From: Leifsonia sp. 71-9
Lineage (GTDB): Bacteria; Actinomycetota; Actinomycetes; Actinomycetales; Microbacteriaceae
Length of the DNA: 64,000 nucleotides
Assembly (NCBI RefSeq): GCF_001898805.1
Contig: NZ_MKVJ01000001.1
Span: 67,990 to 131,989, forward strand
Direction: 5' to 3'
Part shown: in pieces, positions 51,925-60,313 of the stretch
How the letters are laid out: every line of letters starts with the position of its first letter
How positions within the stretch are numbered: position 1 is the stretch's first letter
The notes under the pieces: generated by a model
The model's database searches: none
Told to the model about the DNA's origin: nothing
What the model saw: the letters and a program-made list of their open reading frames with translations, nothing else
Translations under genes and position numbers: made by a program

Positions 51925-51927
51925 ACT
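51922..51927 (+). promoter_or_regulatory. Leaderless promoter of trmD, formed from the upstream stop codon
   Basis: TAGACT begins with the MFS gene's TAG stop and lies exactly 7 bp before ATG 51935. It gives trmD an independent transcript despite its separation from rimM. Confidence 0.55.
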
Positions 51928-51934
51928 CGTCTGC

Positions 51935-52621
51935 ATGCGCATCGACATCGTCACGATCTTCCCGACGTTCTTCGATGTGCTGGACATCTCCCTGCTCGGC
52001 AAGGCCCGGCAGTCCGGGATCATCGAGCTCGGCGTCCACGACCTCCGCGACCACACCCACGACCGGCACCGCACGGTCGACGACACGCCGTACGGTGGCG
52101 GCGCCGGCATGGTGATGAAGCCGGAGCCGTGGGGCGAGGCCCTCGACCACGTGCTGGGCGACGGCGCGGACGACCCGGTCGTGATCTTCCCGTCGCCGGC
52201 GGGCGAGGTCTTCACCCAGGCCATCGCGCGCGAGCTCGCCCAGGAGCAGCACCTCGTGTTCGGCTGCGGCCGCTACGAGGGCATCGACCAGCGCGTCTTC
52301 GACGACACGGCGGCGCGCGCACGCGTACGGCTGATGAGCATCGGGGACTACGTCCTCAACGGCGGCGAGGTGGCCACGATGGCCATGATCGAGGCCGTCG
52401 GCCGGCTCATCCCTGGCGTGGTCGGAAACCCGGAGAGCCTGGTGCAGGAGTCGCACGAGGACGGGCTCCTGGAGTACCCCAGCTACACGAAGCCCGCCGA
52501 GTGGCGCGGCCACGCGGTGCCGCCGGTGCTGCTCTCGGGCAACCACGGCGCGATCGCGACCTGGCGCCACGAGCAGCAGCTCGAGCGCACGCGGCGCGTC
52601 CGCCCGGACCTGCTGCCGTAG
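51935..52621 (+). CDS. trmD: tRNA (guanine(37)-N(1))-methyltransferase
   Basis: A knotted SPOUT methyltransferase, 228 aa, that makes m1G37 beside the anticodon and prevents frameshifts. [24 protein letters not shown] is the N-terminus, [17 protein letters not shown] and [34 protein letters not shown] form the AdoMet trefoil knot, and [38 protein letters not shown] is the linker and C-terminal domain with the catalytic Asp in DYPSYT-type position (here EYPSYT). A leaderless start is supported by the TAGACT box. Confidence 0.96.
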   Translation: MRIDIVTIFPTFFDVLDISLLGKARQSGIIELGVHDLRDHTHDRHRTVDDTPYGGGAGMVMKPEPWGEALDHVLGDGADDPVVIFPSPAGEVFTQAIARELAQEQHLVFGCGRYEGIDQRVFDDTAARARVRLMSIGDYVLNGGEVATMAMIEAVGRLIPGVVGNPESLVQESHEDGLLEYPSYTKPAEWRGHAVPPVLLSGNHGAIATWRHEQQLERTRRVRPDLLP

Positions 52622-52632
52622 CATCCCCTCCC

Positions 52633-53397
52633 TTACGGGGCGGAGAGGACCAGCGGGCCGTCCGCGGTGATGGCGACAGTGTGCTCGGAGTGGGCCCCGC
52701 GCGAGCCGTCAGCGCTGCGCAGCGTCCAGCCGTCCGGGTCGGTGAAGATCTCGTCCGTGGTCTCCAGGAACCAGGGCTCGATGGCGATGACGAGACCGGG
52801 CTTCAGCGGGAAACCGCGTCCGGCACGCCCGTCGTTGGGCACGTGCGGGTCGCCGTGCATCGTGCGCCCGACGCCGTGGCCGCCGAACTGCGTGTTGATG
52901 GAGTAGCCCTCGGCGTGCGCCACCGCGGCGATCGCGGCCGAGATGTCGCCGATCCGTCCGCCCGGCTGCGCCGCGGCGATCCCCGCCGTGAGGGCGCGAC
53001 GGGTGGTGTCGATGAGGCGCAGATCCTCGTCGCGCGCCGAACCGACGACGATCGAGACGGCCGAGTCGGCGACCCAGCCGTCGACGCTGGCCGCGAAGTC
53101 CAGACTGAGGAGGTCGCCGTCCTTCAGCCTGTAGTCGTGGGGGAGGCCGTGCAGCACGGCGTCGTTCACCGACGTGCAGATCACCTTGCCGAACGGGCTG
53201 GCGCCGAACGAGGGGTGGTAGTCGATGTAGCAGGACTCGGCTCCGCGGCGGCGGATGAGGTCGTGCGCGAGGCGATCGAGCTCGAGGAGGTTGACGCCCA
53301 CCTTCGCGGCGGCGGCGGTCTCCGCCAGCACCTCGGCGACGAACCGGCCGGCCGGCCGCATCTGCTCGATCTCGGCGGGGGTCCTCAACTCGATCAC
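52633..53397 (-). CDS. map: Type I methionine aminopeptidase
   Basis: Removes initiator Met from new proteins, 254 aa. Metal ligands of the pita-bread fold are visible: the two Asp in SLDFAASVDGWVADSAVSIV, His in GGHGVGRTMHGDPHVPN, Glu in VIAIEPWF and Glu in HSEHTVAIT. GTG 53395-53397 is chosen as start: GGAGGAGGA lies about 9 nt upstream and the conserved VIELRTPAEIEQMR begins there. A Met 20 codons upstream would add an unconserved segment. It is convergent with trmD, leaving only 11 bp between stops. Confidence 0.93.
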   Translation of the reverse strand: MIELRTPAEIEQMRPAGRFVAEVLAETAAAAKVGVNLLELDRLAHDLIRRRGAESCYIDYHPSFGASPFGKVICTSVNDAVLHGLPHDYRLKDGDLLSLDFAASVDGWVADSAVSIVVGSARDEDLRLIDTTRRALTAGIAAAQPGGRIGDISAAIAAVAHAEGYSINTQFGGHGVGRTMHGDPHVPNDGRAGRGFPLKPGLVIAIEPWFLETTDEIFTDPDGWTLRSADGSRGAHSEHTVAITADGPLVLSAP

Positions 53398-53507
53398 GGG
53401 TGCGTCCTCCTCCAGTCGCGGCGCGCGTCGTGCGCCCGGTGCATCCCAGTCTTCCACGGCGTTTCGGCCCTCGGCGAACCCGCAGCCGCTGCACAGGCGG
53501 CCGCGGC

Positions 53508-53513
53508 TACGCT
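53508..53513 (+). promoter_or_regulatory. Leaderless promoter of the small membrane protein gene
   Basis: TACGCT lies 6 bp before GTG 53520, the same hexamer and spacing as before the AlaX-like gene at 804. Confidence 0.45.
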
Positions 53514-53519
53514 GGTCGC

Positions 53520-54014
53520 GTGATCATCCGCAAGGCGTTCTACTGGTGGCTCTTCCCGTCCGCCGTGGTGCTTCCGGTGTGGCTGCTGATCGGCTGGGCG
53601 GCGTTCAGCCAGGGGAGCGGCTGGAGCTTCCTCGGCCTGCTCATCCTGTGCCCGATCCTCTTCCTGGCCCAGCTCGCCGTCAGCGGCATCACCGTCGCCC
53701 GCCGCAGCGCGCGGGATGTGCGCGCGGTCTCCTGGCGCGACGTCGCGCTCCTGACGGGTTGGCACGCCTCCGTCATCGCCTTCGGCTTCTTCCCGGCCGG
53801 CGCCTCCGGCTGGCTGGCGGTGCTCGCGGTCGTGTTCTTCCTCGGGACGTTCTGGCTCGTCCTCTGGGAGCTCGTCACCGACATGCGGGCGCGCGTGCAG
53901 GAGACGTTCGCCGCCTACGAGCGGGCCGCGCAGCCGCAGCAGGTGCGCCGTCCGGAGCCTCCCCTCGACAGCGTCGAGTACATCGTCGTCGAAGAACGGC
54001 ACGACGAGCGCTGA
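53520..54014 (+). CDS. Membrane protein (MFS-permease-like annotation class), unknown function
   Basis: A 164-aa protein with four hydrophobic segments (about residues 8-28, 37-58, 75-95 and 100-120) and a soluble C-terminal tail ending YIVVEERHDER. The polar loop ARRSARDVRAVSWRDVALLTGWH separates helix pairs. I do not recognise a named family. It starts with GTG, divergent from map by about 120 bp, and precedes rplS but has its own likely promoter. No function is proposed. Confidence 0.65.
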   Translation: MIIRKAFYWWLFPSAVVLPVWLLIGWAAFSQGSGWSFLGLLILCPILFLAQLAVSGITVARRSARDVRAVSWRDVALLTGWHASVIAFGFFPAGASGWLAVLAVVFFLGTFWLVLWELVTDMRARVQETFAAYERAAQPQQVRRPEPPLDSVEYIVVEERHDER

Positions 54015-54031
54015 CCGGCGCGCGTCCTGCT

Positions 54032-54209
54032 TTGGCGATCGGGGGGTCGGCATGGCAGAATTGTTGATTGTGCCGCGGCCAGGCTCTGCCACAGGGGAGC
54101 CAGCATCTCTCGCGCACACCCCAACCGAATGATCGTCCGTCTCCGCGCGAGCGCGAGGCGGCCCTGAATCCGTCCCCGACCTGTCGGCGGGTACAGAGAG
54201 CGAATATCC
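54032..54209 (+). promoter_or_regulatory. Promoter and long 5' leader of rplS
   Basis: TTGGCG (54032-54037) and CAGAAT (54056-54061), 18 bp apart, form a good sigma-70-like promoter. The transcript would carry a leader of about 140 nt before ATG 54210. Long leaders on L19 genes sometimes bind ribosomal protein; here I see several short GC stems (around 54147-54165) but no known motif. Confidence 0.5.
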
Positions 54210-54557
54210 ATGCATATCCTCGACCACGTGGACGCCGCGTCCCTCAAGTCGGACATCCCCGCGTTCCGCGCCGGCGACACCGTCAAGGTGCACGTCAACA
54301 TCGTCGAAGGCACGCGCTCGCGTGTCCAGGTCTTCCAGGGCGTCGTCATCGGCCGCTCGGGCGAAGGCGTCCGCGAGACCTTCACGGTCCGCAAGATCAG
54401 CTTCCAGGTCGGCGTCGAGCGCACCTTCCCGGTCCACTCGCCGGTCATCGACAAGATCGAGGTCGTCACCCGCGGTGACGTCCGTCGCGCCAAGCTCTAC
54501 TACCTGCGCGAGCTGCGCGGCAAGAAGGCGAAGATCAAGGAGAAGCGCGACAACTGA
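54210..54557 (+). CDS. rplS: 50S ribosomal protein L19
   Basis: A 115-aa protein at the 30S-50S interface. [70 protein letters not shown] is unmistakable L19, and the basic end [25 protein letters not shown] binds rRNA. Normal length. It normally follows trmD directly; here map and a membrane protein separate them. A strong terminator follows. Confidence 0.97.
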   Translation: MHILDHVDAASLKSDIPAFRAGDTVKVHVNIVEGTRSRVQVFQGVVIGRSGEGVRETFTVRKISFQVGVERTFPVHSPVIDKIEVVTRGDVRRAKLYYLRELRGKKAKIKEKRDN

Positions 54558-54600
54558 GCTGCTTCGCGCAGCGACTCGCGCGGCTCTCTGAAGCCGTCAT

Positions 54601-54638
54601 CCTGAGCTCCCGGTCCTACACTGGACCGGGAGCTCAGG
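54601..54638 (+). terminator. Terminator between rplS and lepB
   Basis: A perfect 16-bp stem (54601-54616 with 54623-54638) with a 6-nt loop TACACT. It ends 7 bp before the lepB ATG. The loop sequence matches TANNNT, so it could double as a weak -10 for lepB; that is speculative. Confidence 0.8.
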
Positions 54639-54645
54639 CGGTTAA

Positions 54646-55392
54646 ATGACGGAAGAGACGGTACCCACCGGCGCACAGCGGGCGTCGCGGGGAGAGCGCG
54701 ATCGGCAGCGTTCGCTGCTGCGGTTCGTCCGCGACATCGCGATCATCGTGGTGGTCGCCCTGCTCGTGTCGTTCCTGGTCAAGACGTTCGTCGTCCGCTC
54801 GTTCTACATCCCCTCCGGGTCGATGGAGAACACGCTGCAGATCCAGGACAAGATCATCGTGAACGAGCTCCAGCCCTCGCTCTTCCCCCTCGCCCGCGGC
54901 GATGTGGTCGTGTTCCGCGATCCGGGAGGCTGGCTCCAGCCGGCGCCTCCGACGCACCAGAGCGCGATCGGGCAGGCGGTGGACACCGCTCTGACCTTCG
55001 TCGGCCTCTCCGCCTCCGACAGCGACGACCATCTCGTCAAGCGGGTGATCGGCCTCCCGGGCGACCGCGTCGCCTGCTGCAGCACCGGCGGCCACCTGAC
55101 GGTCAACGGCGTCGCGATCGACGAGCCCTACATCGTCATCCCACCCGGGAAGACCGACGCCGCCACCCTCGCGTTCGACGTCATCGTGCCGAAGGGCGAG
55201 CTGTGGGTCATGGGGGACAACCGCTACGACTCGCAGGACTCCTCCCTCAACCAGGGCCTTCCCGGGCACGGCTTCGTGCCCGTCGCGAACGTCGTCGGTC
55301 GGGCCGCGGTCATCAGCTGGCCGGTCAGCCGATGGACGTGGTTGGACGACTATCCTGAAGTCTTCGCACGTGTGGAGGAGAAGTCAGGATGA
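54646..55392 (+). CDS. lepB: Signal peptidase I
   Basis: A membrane protease that removes signal peptides, 248 aa. One N-terminal helix (DIAIIVVVALLVSFLVKTFVV) anchors it with the catalytic domain outside. Catalytic Ser is in FYIPSGSMENTL and the Lys base in DDHLVKRVIGLPGDRV. Box E is WVMGDNRYDSQDS. An internal segment with two adjacent Cys (VACCSTGGH) is a common actinobacterial feature. It overlaps rnhB by 4 nt, an arrangement shared with many high-GC Gram-positives. Confidence 0.96.
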   Translation: MTEETVPTGAQRASRGERDRQRSLLRFVRDIAIIVVVALLVSFLVKTFVVRSFYIPSGSMENTLQIQDKIIVNELQPSLFPLARGDVVVFRDPGGWLQPAPPTHQSAIGQAVDTALTFVGLSASDSDDHLVKRVIGLPGDRVACCSTGGHLTVNGVAIDEPYIVIPPGKTDAATLAFDVIVPKGELWVMGDNRYDSQDSSLNQGLPGHGFVPVANVVGRAAVISWPVSRWTWLDDYPEVFARVEEKSG

Positions 55393-56054
55393 TGGCCCCG
55401 GTGACGCCCACTCTCCGGTTCGAGAAGGCGCTGTACCGCGACGGCGTGACGTCGATCGTCGCGGTGGACGAGGTCGGTCGAGGAGCCCTCGCCGGCCCCG
55501 TCGCGGTCGGGATGGTCGTGATCGACACGGCGGTCAGGCGCATCCCCGTCGGCCTGCGCGACTCCAAGCTGCTGCCGGAGCCCGCCCGCGAGGCGCTGGA
55601 CCCGGCCTGCCGGCGCTGGGCGATGTTCCACGCCGTCGGCCTGGCCTCGGCGGCGGAGGTCGACTCCCTCGGCATCATGAAGTGCCTGGGGCTCGCCGGC
55701 GCCCGCGCGCTCGCCCAGCTTGAGGAGCAGGGTGCGCAGGTGCGCGACAGCACGCTCATCCTCGACGGCAACTACGACTACCTCAACCCCTCGCTGATGC
55801 GTCCCGCCCGCGTGGTCACCCGCGTCAAGGCCGACCGCGACTGCGCGTCCGTGGCCGCGGCCTCCGTCATCGCCAAGGTGCACCGGGACCGGCTCATGAT
55901 CCAGCACGACACGGAGTACCCGGGCTACGGCTGGGCGAGCAACAAGGGATACTCCTCGCGCGAGCACTTCGCCGCCCTGTCCGAACTCGGACCGAGCGCG
56001 CTGCACCGTCTCACCTGGCTGAAGGACACCGCGACGCTCGACATTCCGCTCTGA
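55389..56054 (+). CDS. rnhB: Ribonuclease HII
   Basis: Removes ribonucleotides misincorporated in DNA and RNA-DNA hybrids, 221 aa. The active-site start is IVAVDEVGRGALAGPVAVG (the DEGRG motif with Val for Ala), and the other acidic ligands lie in LILDGNYDYL and RVKADRDCASVAAASVIAKVHRD. Full length. ATG 55389 overlaps the lepB stop; a second Met follows immediately (residue 2). DUF2469 comes 29 bp later, the normal order. Confidence 0.96.
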   Translation: MMAPVTPTLRFEKALYRDGVTSIVAVDEVGRGALAGPVAVGMVVIDTAVRRIPVGLRDSKLLPEPAREALDPACRRWAMFHAVGLASAAEVDSLGIMKCLGLAGARALAQLEEQGAQVRDSTLILDGNYDYLNPSLMRPARVVTRVKADRDCASVAAASVIAKVHRDRLMIQHDTEYPGYGWASNKGYSSREHFAALSELGPSALHRLTWLKDTATLDIPL

Positions 56055-56083
56055 GGCTCGGAGCGGCATAGACTTGGCAGACG

Positions 56084-56407
56084 ATGGATGAAGACGAGTT
56101 CGACGACTACGACCGCGAGGTCGAGTTGGCTTTGTATCGCGAGTACCGGGACGTCGTCTCGCAGTTCAAGTACGTGATCGAGACGGAGCGCCGCTTCTAC
56201 CTCGCGAACGAGGTGGAGTTCGTGCGCCGGGACACCGAGCACGACTTCTACTTCGAGCTGACGATGAACGACGTGTGGGTGTGGGACGTGTACCGCGCCG
56301 ACCGGTTCGTGAAGTCCGTGCGCGTGCTGACGTTCAAGGACGTCAACATCGAGGAGCTCTCCAGCAAGGAGTTCGAACTCCCGAAGGAGCTCGCGCTCGA
56401 CGAGTAG
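56084..56407 (+). CDS. DUF2469-family protein
   Basis: A 107-aa acidic protein almost identical in form across actinobacteria: MDEDEFDDYDREVELALYREYRDVVSQFKYVIETERRFYLANEVEFVRR and FYFELTMNDVWVWDVYRADRFVKSVRVLTFKDVNIEEL. The function is unknown; its constant place after rnhB suggests a housekeeping role. TAGACT 9 bp before the ATG is a possible -10. The 104 bp downstream show no hairpin worth calling. Confidence 0.92.
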   Translation: MDEDEFDDYDREVELALYREYRDVVSQFKYVIETERRFYLANEVEFVRRDTEHDFYFELTMNDVWVWDVYRADRFVKSVRVLTFKDVNIEELSSKEFELPKELALDE

Positions 56408-56511
56408 GGCGTTCCGCTCCACAGCCCTCCTCCTTCTGACGTCTCTCCACTGATCCGCCGTTTCCCGCCCGCCGAGGGCTCCCGCCGCCGAGGCTGGTTG
56501 CGGGAGGAAAC

Positions 56512-56868
56512 ATGGCAGAGAAGGACGAACTCGGTCGCCGCGGAGAAGTGGTGGCGGCGAAATGGCTCGAGGCGGTGGGCTGCGTCGTGCTCCAGCGCAA
56601 TTGGCGGTGCCCGATGGGCGAGATCGATCTCGTCGTGCGGGAGGGCACGGCGACGGTCTTCGTCGAGGTGAAGACGCGCACGTCGGTCGCCTACGGGCAC
56701 CCGTTCGAGGCGATCACCGCGGCCAAGCGAGCACGCCTGCGGCGGCTGGTGGCCGAGTGGTGCCGGGCGCACGGGCCGGTCTCCGGGCCTATCCGGATCG
56801 ACGCGGTCGCGGTGATCGACGCGTGGAGCAGCGAGCCGTCGATCGAGCACCTGCGCGGGGTGGCGTGA
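56512..56868 (+). CDS. YraN/UPF0102-family nuclease-like protein
   Basis: A 118-aa protein with a restriction-endonuclease-like fold. LGRRGEVVAAKWLEAVGCVVLQRNWRCPMGEIDLVVREGTATVFVEVKTRTSVAYGHPFEAI contains the core E...GEIDLV...VFVEVK motif, whose Asp, Glu and Lys resemble a PD-(D/E)XK site. The cellular role is not settled; it is nearly always next to the Mg-chelatase-like and dprA genes, as here, hinting at DNA handling. GGGAGGAAAC precedes the ATG. Its stop overlaps the next start (TGATG). Confidence 0.92.
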   Translation: MAEKDELGRRGEVVAAKWLEAVGCVVLQRNWRCPMGEIDLVVREGTATVFVEVKTRTSVAYGHPFEAITAAKRARLRRLVAEWCRAHGPVSGPIRIDAVAVIDAWSSEPSIEHLRGVA

Positions 56869-58409
56869 TGGCGCTCGCACGGGCGTTCGCCGTGGCGCTG
56901 ACCGGAGTCCGCGGCGACATCGTCGAGGTCGAGGCCGACATCTCCGCCGGGCTCCCGGCGTTCGTCCTCATCGGTCTCCCGGATGCCGCTCTCGGGGAGT
57001 CGCGCAAACGGGTCAGCGCTGCCGCGGTCAACGCGGGGAGTCCGCTCACCCAGCGCAAGCTCACGGTCAACCTGTCGCCGGCGTCGTTGCGGAAGCAGGG
57101 CAGCGGATTCGACCTCGCGATCGCGATCGCCGCACTGGCGGCCGCGGGCGACGTGCCCGCCGAGTCGGCCTCGCGAGCCGTCCACCTGGGGGAGCTGGGG
57201 CTCGACGGGCGCCTGCGCCCGGTGCCCGGCGTGCTGCCGGCGGTGCTCGCGGCACGCGACGCGGGGTTTCGGCGCGTTCTGGTTCCGACAGCGAACGCGG
57301 CGGAGGCGGAACTCGTGGACGGCGTCGACGTCGTCGCGGTGACGGGGCTGCGCGCCGCCGCCATCGCGCACGGTGCCGAGCTCGATCCCGTGGAGCTGGA
57401 TCCCGTGGAGGGTCCCGCGCTCGAGCACGCCGCGCCGGCCGAACCGGACCTCGCCGACGTCGCCGGCAACGACGAGGCGGTGGACGCCCTGGTGGCGGCC
57501 GCTGCCGGCGGGCACCACGTGGCGATGGTCGGGCCGCCCGGGGCGGGGAAGACCATGCTCGCCCGGCGCCTGCCATCCCTGCTGCCCGACCTGACGGGGG
57601 ACGAGGCGCTCGAGTCCACCTCCATCCGCTCGCTGGCGGGCCTCGGGGTCGGCGGAGGCCTCGTGCGGCGTCCGCCCTTCGAAGCGCCCCATCACACCGC
57701 CAGCGCCGTCTCGCTCGTCGGCGGCGGCAGCGGGCGCATCGTGCCCGGCGCCATCGTCCGGGCGACCAACGGGGTGCTCTTCCTCGACGAGGCGGCGGAG
57801 TTCCCGCCCTCGGTCCTGGACGCGCTGCGGCAGCCCCTGGAATCGGGAGCGGTCAGCATCCACCGGGCGAGCGGGGCAGCGACGTTCCCGGCCCGGTTCC
57901 AGCTCGTGCTGGCCTCGAACCCGTGCCCGTGCGGGCGCTACGGTTCGGTCGACGAGGAGTGCACCTGCACCCCGATCGCCCGCCGACGCTATCTGGCTCG
58001 CATGTCGGGGCCACTCCTCGATCGGGTCGACATCCATCTCACCGTGCGACGGCTCGGGCTGGCCGCGCTGCGCTCCAGCGCGGACGGGGACCGGCTCGTG
58101 CGATCGAGCGCAGCGCTCCGCGAGCGGGTGGAGGCGGCGCGGCAGGTCGCGATGACCCGCCTCGCCGGCACGGGGTGGCGACGCAACGCGGACGTCGCGG
58201 GCACCTGGTTGCGGGCGGGTGCCCGGCGGATCGGGCCGACGGCCGTCGGCCCGCTCGACCGGGCGCTGGAGCGAGGCGCGATCACCATGCGCGGGTACGA
58301 CCGCGCGCTCCGGCTCGCCTGGACCCTCGCCGACCTCGACGGCGCTGCCGGGCCGTCCGCGGATCACATCGGCCGCGCCCTGTTCCTGCGCAGGGGGATC
58401 GGCGCATGA
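56868..58409 (+). CDS. comM: YifB/ComM-family AAA+ ATPase (Mg chelatase-like)
   Basis: A 513-aa hexameric helicase-type AAA+ protein; ComM drives branch migration during natural transformation. The N-terminal Lon-like domain (about 1-170) has VEVEADISAGLPAFVLIGLPDAALGESRKRV. The AAA core has VAMVGPPGAGKTMLARRLPSLLP (Walker A) and GVLFLDEAAEFPPSVLDALRQPLESG (Walker B). A four-Cys group in NPCPCGRYGSVDEECTCTP may bind zinc, and LARMSGPLLDRVDIHL follows. The ATG overlaps the YraN stop by one base and its stop overlaps dprA by 4 nt. A small in-frame duplication (LDPVELDPVE) lies near residue 175. Confidence 0.93.
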   Translation: MALARAFAVALTGVRGDIVEVEADISAGLPAFVLIGLPDAALGESRKRVSAAAVNAGSPLTQRKLTVNLSPASLRKQGSGFDLAIAIAALAAAGDVPAESASRAVHLGELGLDGRLRPVPGVLPAVLAARDAGFRRVLVPTANAAEAELVDGVDVVAVTGLRAAAIAHGAELDPVELDPVEGPALEHAAPAEPDLADVAGNDEAVDALVAAAAGGHHVAMVGPPGAGKTMLARRLPSLLPDLTGDEALESTSIRSLAGLGVGGGLVRRPPFEAPHHTASAVSLVGGGSGRIVPGAIVRATNGVLFLDEAAEFPPSVLDALRQPLESGAVSIHRASGAATFPARFQLVLASNPCPCGRYGSVDEECTCTPIARRRYLARMSGPLLDRVDIHLTVRRLGLAALRSSADGDRLVRSSAALRERVEAARQVAMTRLAGTGWRRNADVAGTWLRAGARRIGPTAVGPLDRALERGAITMRGYDRALRLAWTLADLDGAAGPSADHIGRALFLRRGIGA

Positions 58410-59677
58410 GCGGCCACGACACCGTGGCGGGGGTCCCGCTCCGGACGATCGCGAAGCTCCTCGCCCCGGTCGGGCTCGGGGACGTCGACGACGATCCGCC
58501 GACCGGACGGGAAGCGCTGGAGACGAGTTTCGCCCGCGTCGTCCTCGGCACGATGACCGAGCCCGGTGACACCGATGCCGGAATGCTCGTGAGCGGGCTC
58601 GGCCCCGTGGCCGCGGTGCGGTGCGTGGTCGACGAGCTGGACGCGACCGAGGTTCTCGGGCGCCTCGGCGCGGACCCGTCGAGCGCACGCCAGCGCGCTC
58701 GGATGGCGGAGGCTCTGAACCGCTGGCGAACGCGCGGGTCGCCCGACGCCGGCGTCCGGGCGCTCGAGATGGCGGCGCACGTGGGCGCTCGGCTGCTCAC
58801 CCCCGAGACGAGCGGGTGGCCGGAGGGGCTCGCCGCTCTGGGAGCGGGGGAGCCGCTCGCCCTCTGGCTGCGCGGGAATCCGGCGCGGTTGTCATCGCTC
58901 GAGCGGTCCGTCTCGCTCGTGGGTGCCCGTGCCGCGACCGGGTACGGCGAGCACGTCGCCATGGAGAGCGCCGCGGGTCTCGGCGACCGGGGCTTCGCCA
59001 TCGTCTCGGGCGGCGCCTACGGGATCGACGGTGCCGCGCACCGGGCGGCGGTCACCAGCGGGCACGTGACCATCGCGTTCCTCGCCGGGGGAGTGGACCG
59101 CCTCTATCCGGCCGGGCACAGCGATCTGCTGCGCCGGGTCGCGGACACCGGACTGCTCATCGGCGAACTGCCCTGCGGCTCCACGCCGACCCGGTGGCGC
59201 TTCCTGATGCGCAACCGGCTCATCGCCGCCGTCAGTGGAGCGACGGTCGTCGTCGAAGCGGGGCACCGCTCCGGTTCTCTCAACACGGCCGGCCACGCGG
59301 CCGAGATCGGACGTCCGCTCGGCGCCGTGCCCGGACCGGTGACCTCGCCGGCGTCGGCCGGCTGCCACCGCCTCATCCGCGAGTACGCCGCGACGTGCGT
59401 CACCACGGTCGACGAGATGGCCGAACTCGCCGATCCGCTGGGCACTGCCGTCGGCGCACAAGGTGGGAGCGAGCCTCCCGGCGCTGACGGGAGCGCGGAC
59501 GGCGGCGCCGACGATCGGGCCGTGATGGCCGCGGCCTCCATTCGCGGCGGTCGCGAGCCGGACGAACTGGCGCAGGTCACGGGGCTCTCCCTGCCTTCCG
59601 TCATCGCCGCACTCGGTCGCCTCAGCCTCTCCGGTGCCGTCCGCCCGACCGCGACAGGCTGGGAGGCCACCCGGTGA
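58406..59677 (+). CDS. dprA: DNA processing protein DprA
   Basis: Protects incoming single-stranded DNA and loads RecA during transformation, 423 aa. The Rossmann core has VSLVGARAATGYGEHVAMESAAGLGDRGFAIVSGGAYGIDGAAHRAAV, FLAGGVDRLYPAGHSDLLRRV, RFLMRNRLIAAVSGATVVVEAGHRSGSLNTAGHAAEIGRPLGAVPGP. The N-terminal SAM-like part (about 1-120) and a C-terminal winged helix (REPDELAQVTGLSLPSVIAALGRLSLSGAV) are complete. With comM and yraN it forms the usual DNA-uptake-type cluster, although no comEA/EC genes appear in this window. Confidence 0.95.
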   Translation: MSGHDTVAGVPLRTIAKLLAPVGLGDVDDDPPTGREALETSFARVVLGTMTEPGDTDAGMLVSGLGPVAAVRCVVDELDATEVLGRLGADPSSARQRARMAEALNRWRTRGSPDAGVRALEMAAHVGARLLTPETSGWPEGLAALGAGEPLALWLRGNPARLSSLERSVSLVGARAATGYGEHVAMESAAGLGDRGFAIVSGGAYGIDGAAHRAAVTSGHVTIAFLAGGVDRLYPAGHSDLLRRVADTGLLIGELPCGSTPTRWRFLMRNRLIAAVSGATVVVEAGHRSGSLNTAGHAAEIGRPLGAVPGPVTSPASAGCHRLIREYAATCVTTVDEMAELADPLGTAVGAQGGSEPPGADGSADGGADDRAVMAAASIRGGREPDELAQVTGLSLPSVIAALGRLSLSGAVRPTATGWEATR

Positions 59678-59689
59678 CGGCTTCCGCCG

Positions 59690-60313
59690 CTAGCCGGTGG
59701 CGAGTTCCCAGACGACGACGCCCGCGAGGCCGAGGTAGACCGTCCCCGCCACGATGCTCAGCGCCCGGCCGGCGGAGGGCTTGTCGGACAGTCTGCGCTG
59801 GAGGGTGCTCGCCAGGAGGCCGACGGTGGTGTCCACGATGAAGCCGATGAGCATGAAGCAGAGGCCGAGCACGATGAACTGCGCGACGCTCGACGCGGCC
59901 GACCCCAGGAACCGCGGAAGGAAGGCGAGGAAGAACAGCGCCATCTTGGGGTTGGTGAGATTCACCACGAGCCCCTGCCGGAACCAGCGCGTCGTGCCGG
60001 GGCCGGCGGCGACGGTCGTGCCGCGGCGCGCGTCCAGGAACGCTGAAACCGACAGCCAGATCAGGTACAGCGCGCCCACGACACGGATCGCGGTCAACGT
60101 CCACGGATACTGCCGGACGAGCTCTCCCATCCCGGCTGCGACGACGACGGAGTACACGAGGACGCCGAGAGCGACCCCGGTTGAGGCGCGCAGGGCCGCG
60201 CCCCGGCCGCCCGCGATGCCGACCGCGAGCATGTACGCCATGTCGGTGCCCGGCGCGACGCAGATCAGGAGACTGGCGAGGAGGAAGACGGGGAGGACGC
60301 TGACATCGATCAT
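59690..60313 (-). CDS. LysE-family exporter
   Basis: A 207-aa membrane exporter with six helices. FLLASLLICVAPGTDMAYMLAVGIAGGRGAALRASTGVALGVLVYSVVVA is the RhtB/LysE N-terminal signature, and FRQGLVVNLTNPKMALFFLAFLPRF its second block, where NPK is diagnostic. Members export amino acids or homoserine lactones. The start MIDVSVLP at 60311-60313 overlaps the stop of the CGNR gene (ATGA), so it is translated from the CGNR message, and CGNR may regulate it. It is convergent with dprA with a 12-bp gap. Confidence 0.9.
   Translation of the reverse strand: MIDVSVLPVFLLASLLICVAPGTDMAYMLAVGIAGGRGAALRASTGVALGVLVYSVVVAAGMGELVRQYPWTLTAIRVVGALYLIWLSVSAFLDARRGTTVAAGPGTTRWFRQGLVVNLTNPKMALFFLAFLPRFLGSAASSVAQFIVLGLCFMLIGFIVDTTVGLLASTLQRRLSDKPSAGRALSIVAGTVYLGLAGVVVWELATG

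Noticed and set aside
49915-51935. GntR/MFS pair as a transposon or integron cassette
   Set aside because: No transposase, terminal inverted repeats or target duplication at the edges; the palindrome at 49928-49963 is explained as a bidirectional terminator.
53397-53457. Upstream Met start adding 20 residues (MEDWDAPG) to methionine aminopeptidase
   Set aside because: A strong GGAGGAGGA stands before the GTG at 53397, and conserved sequence begins there.
54601-54638. The rplS-lepB hairpin as a riboswitch
   Set aside because: A single perfect 16-bp stem without conserved aptamer elements; it is explained as a terminator.
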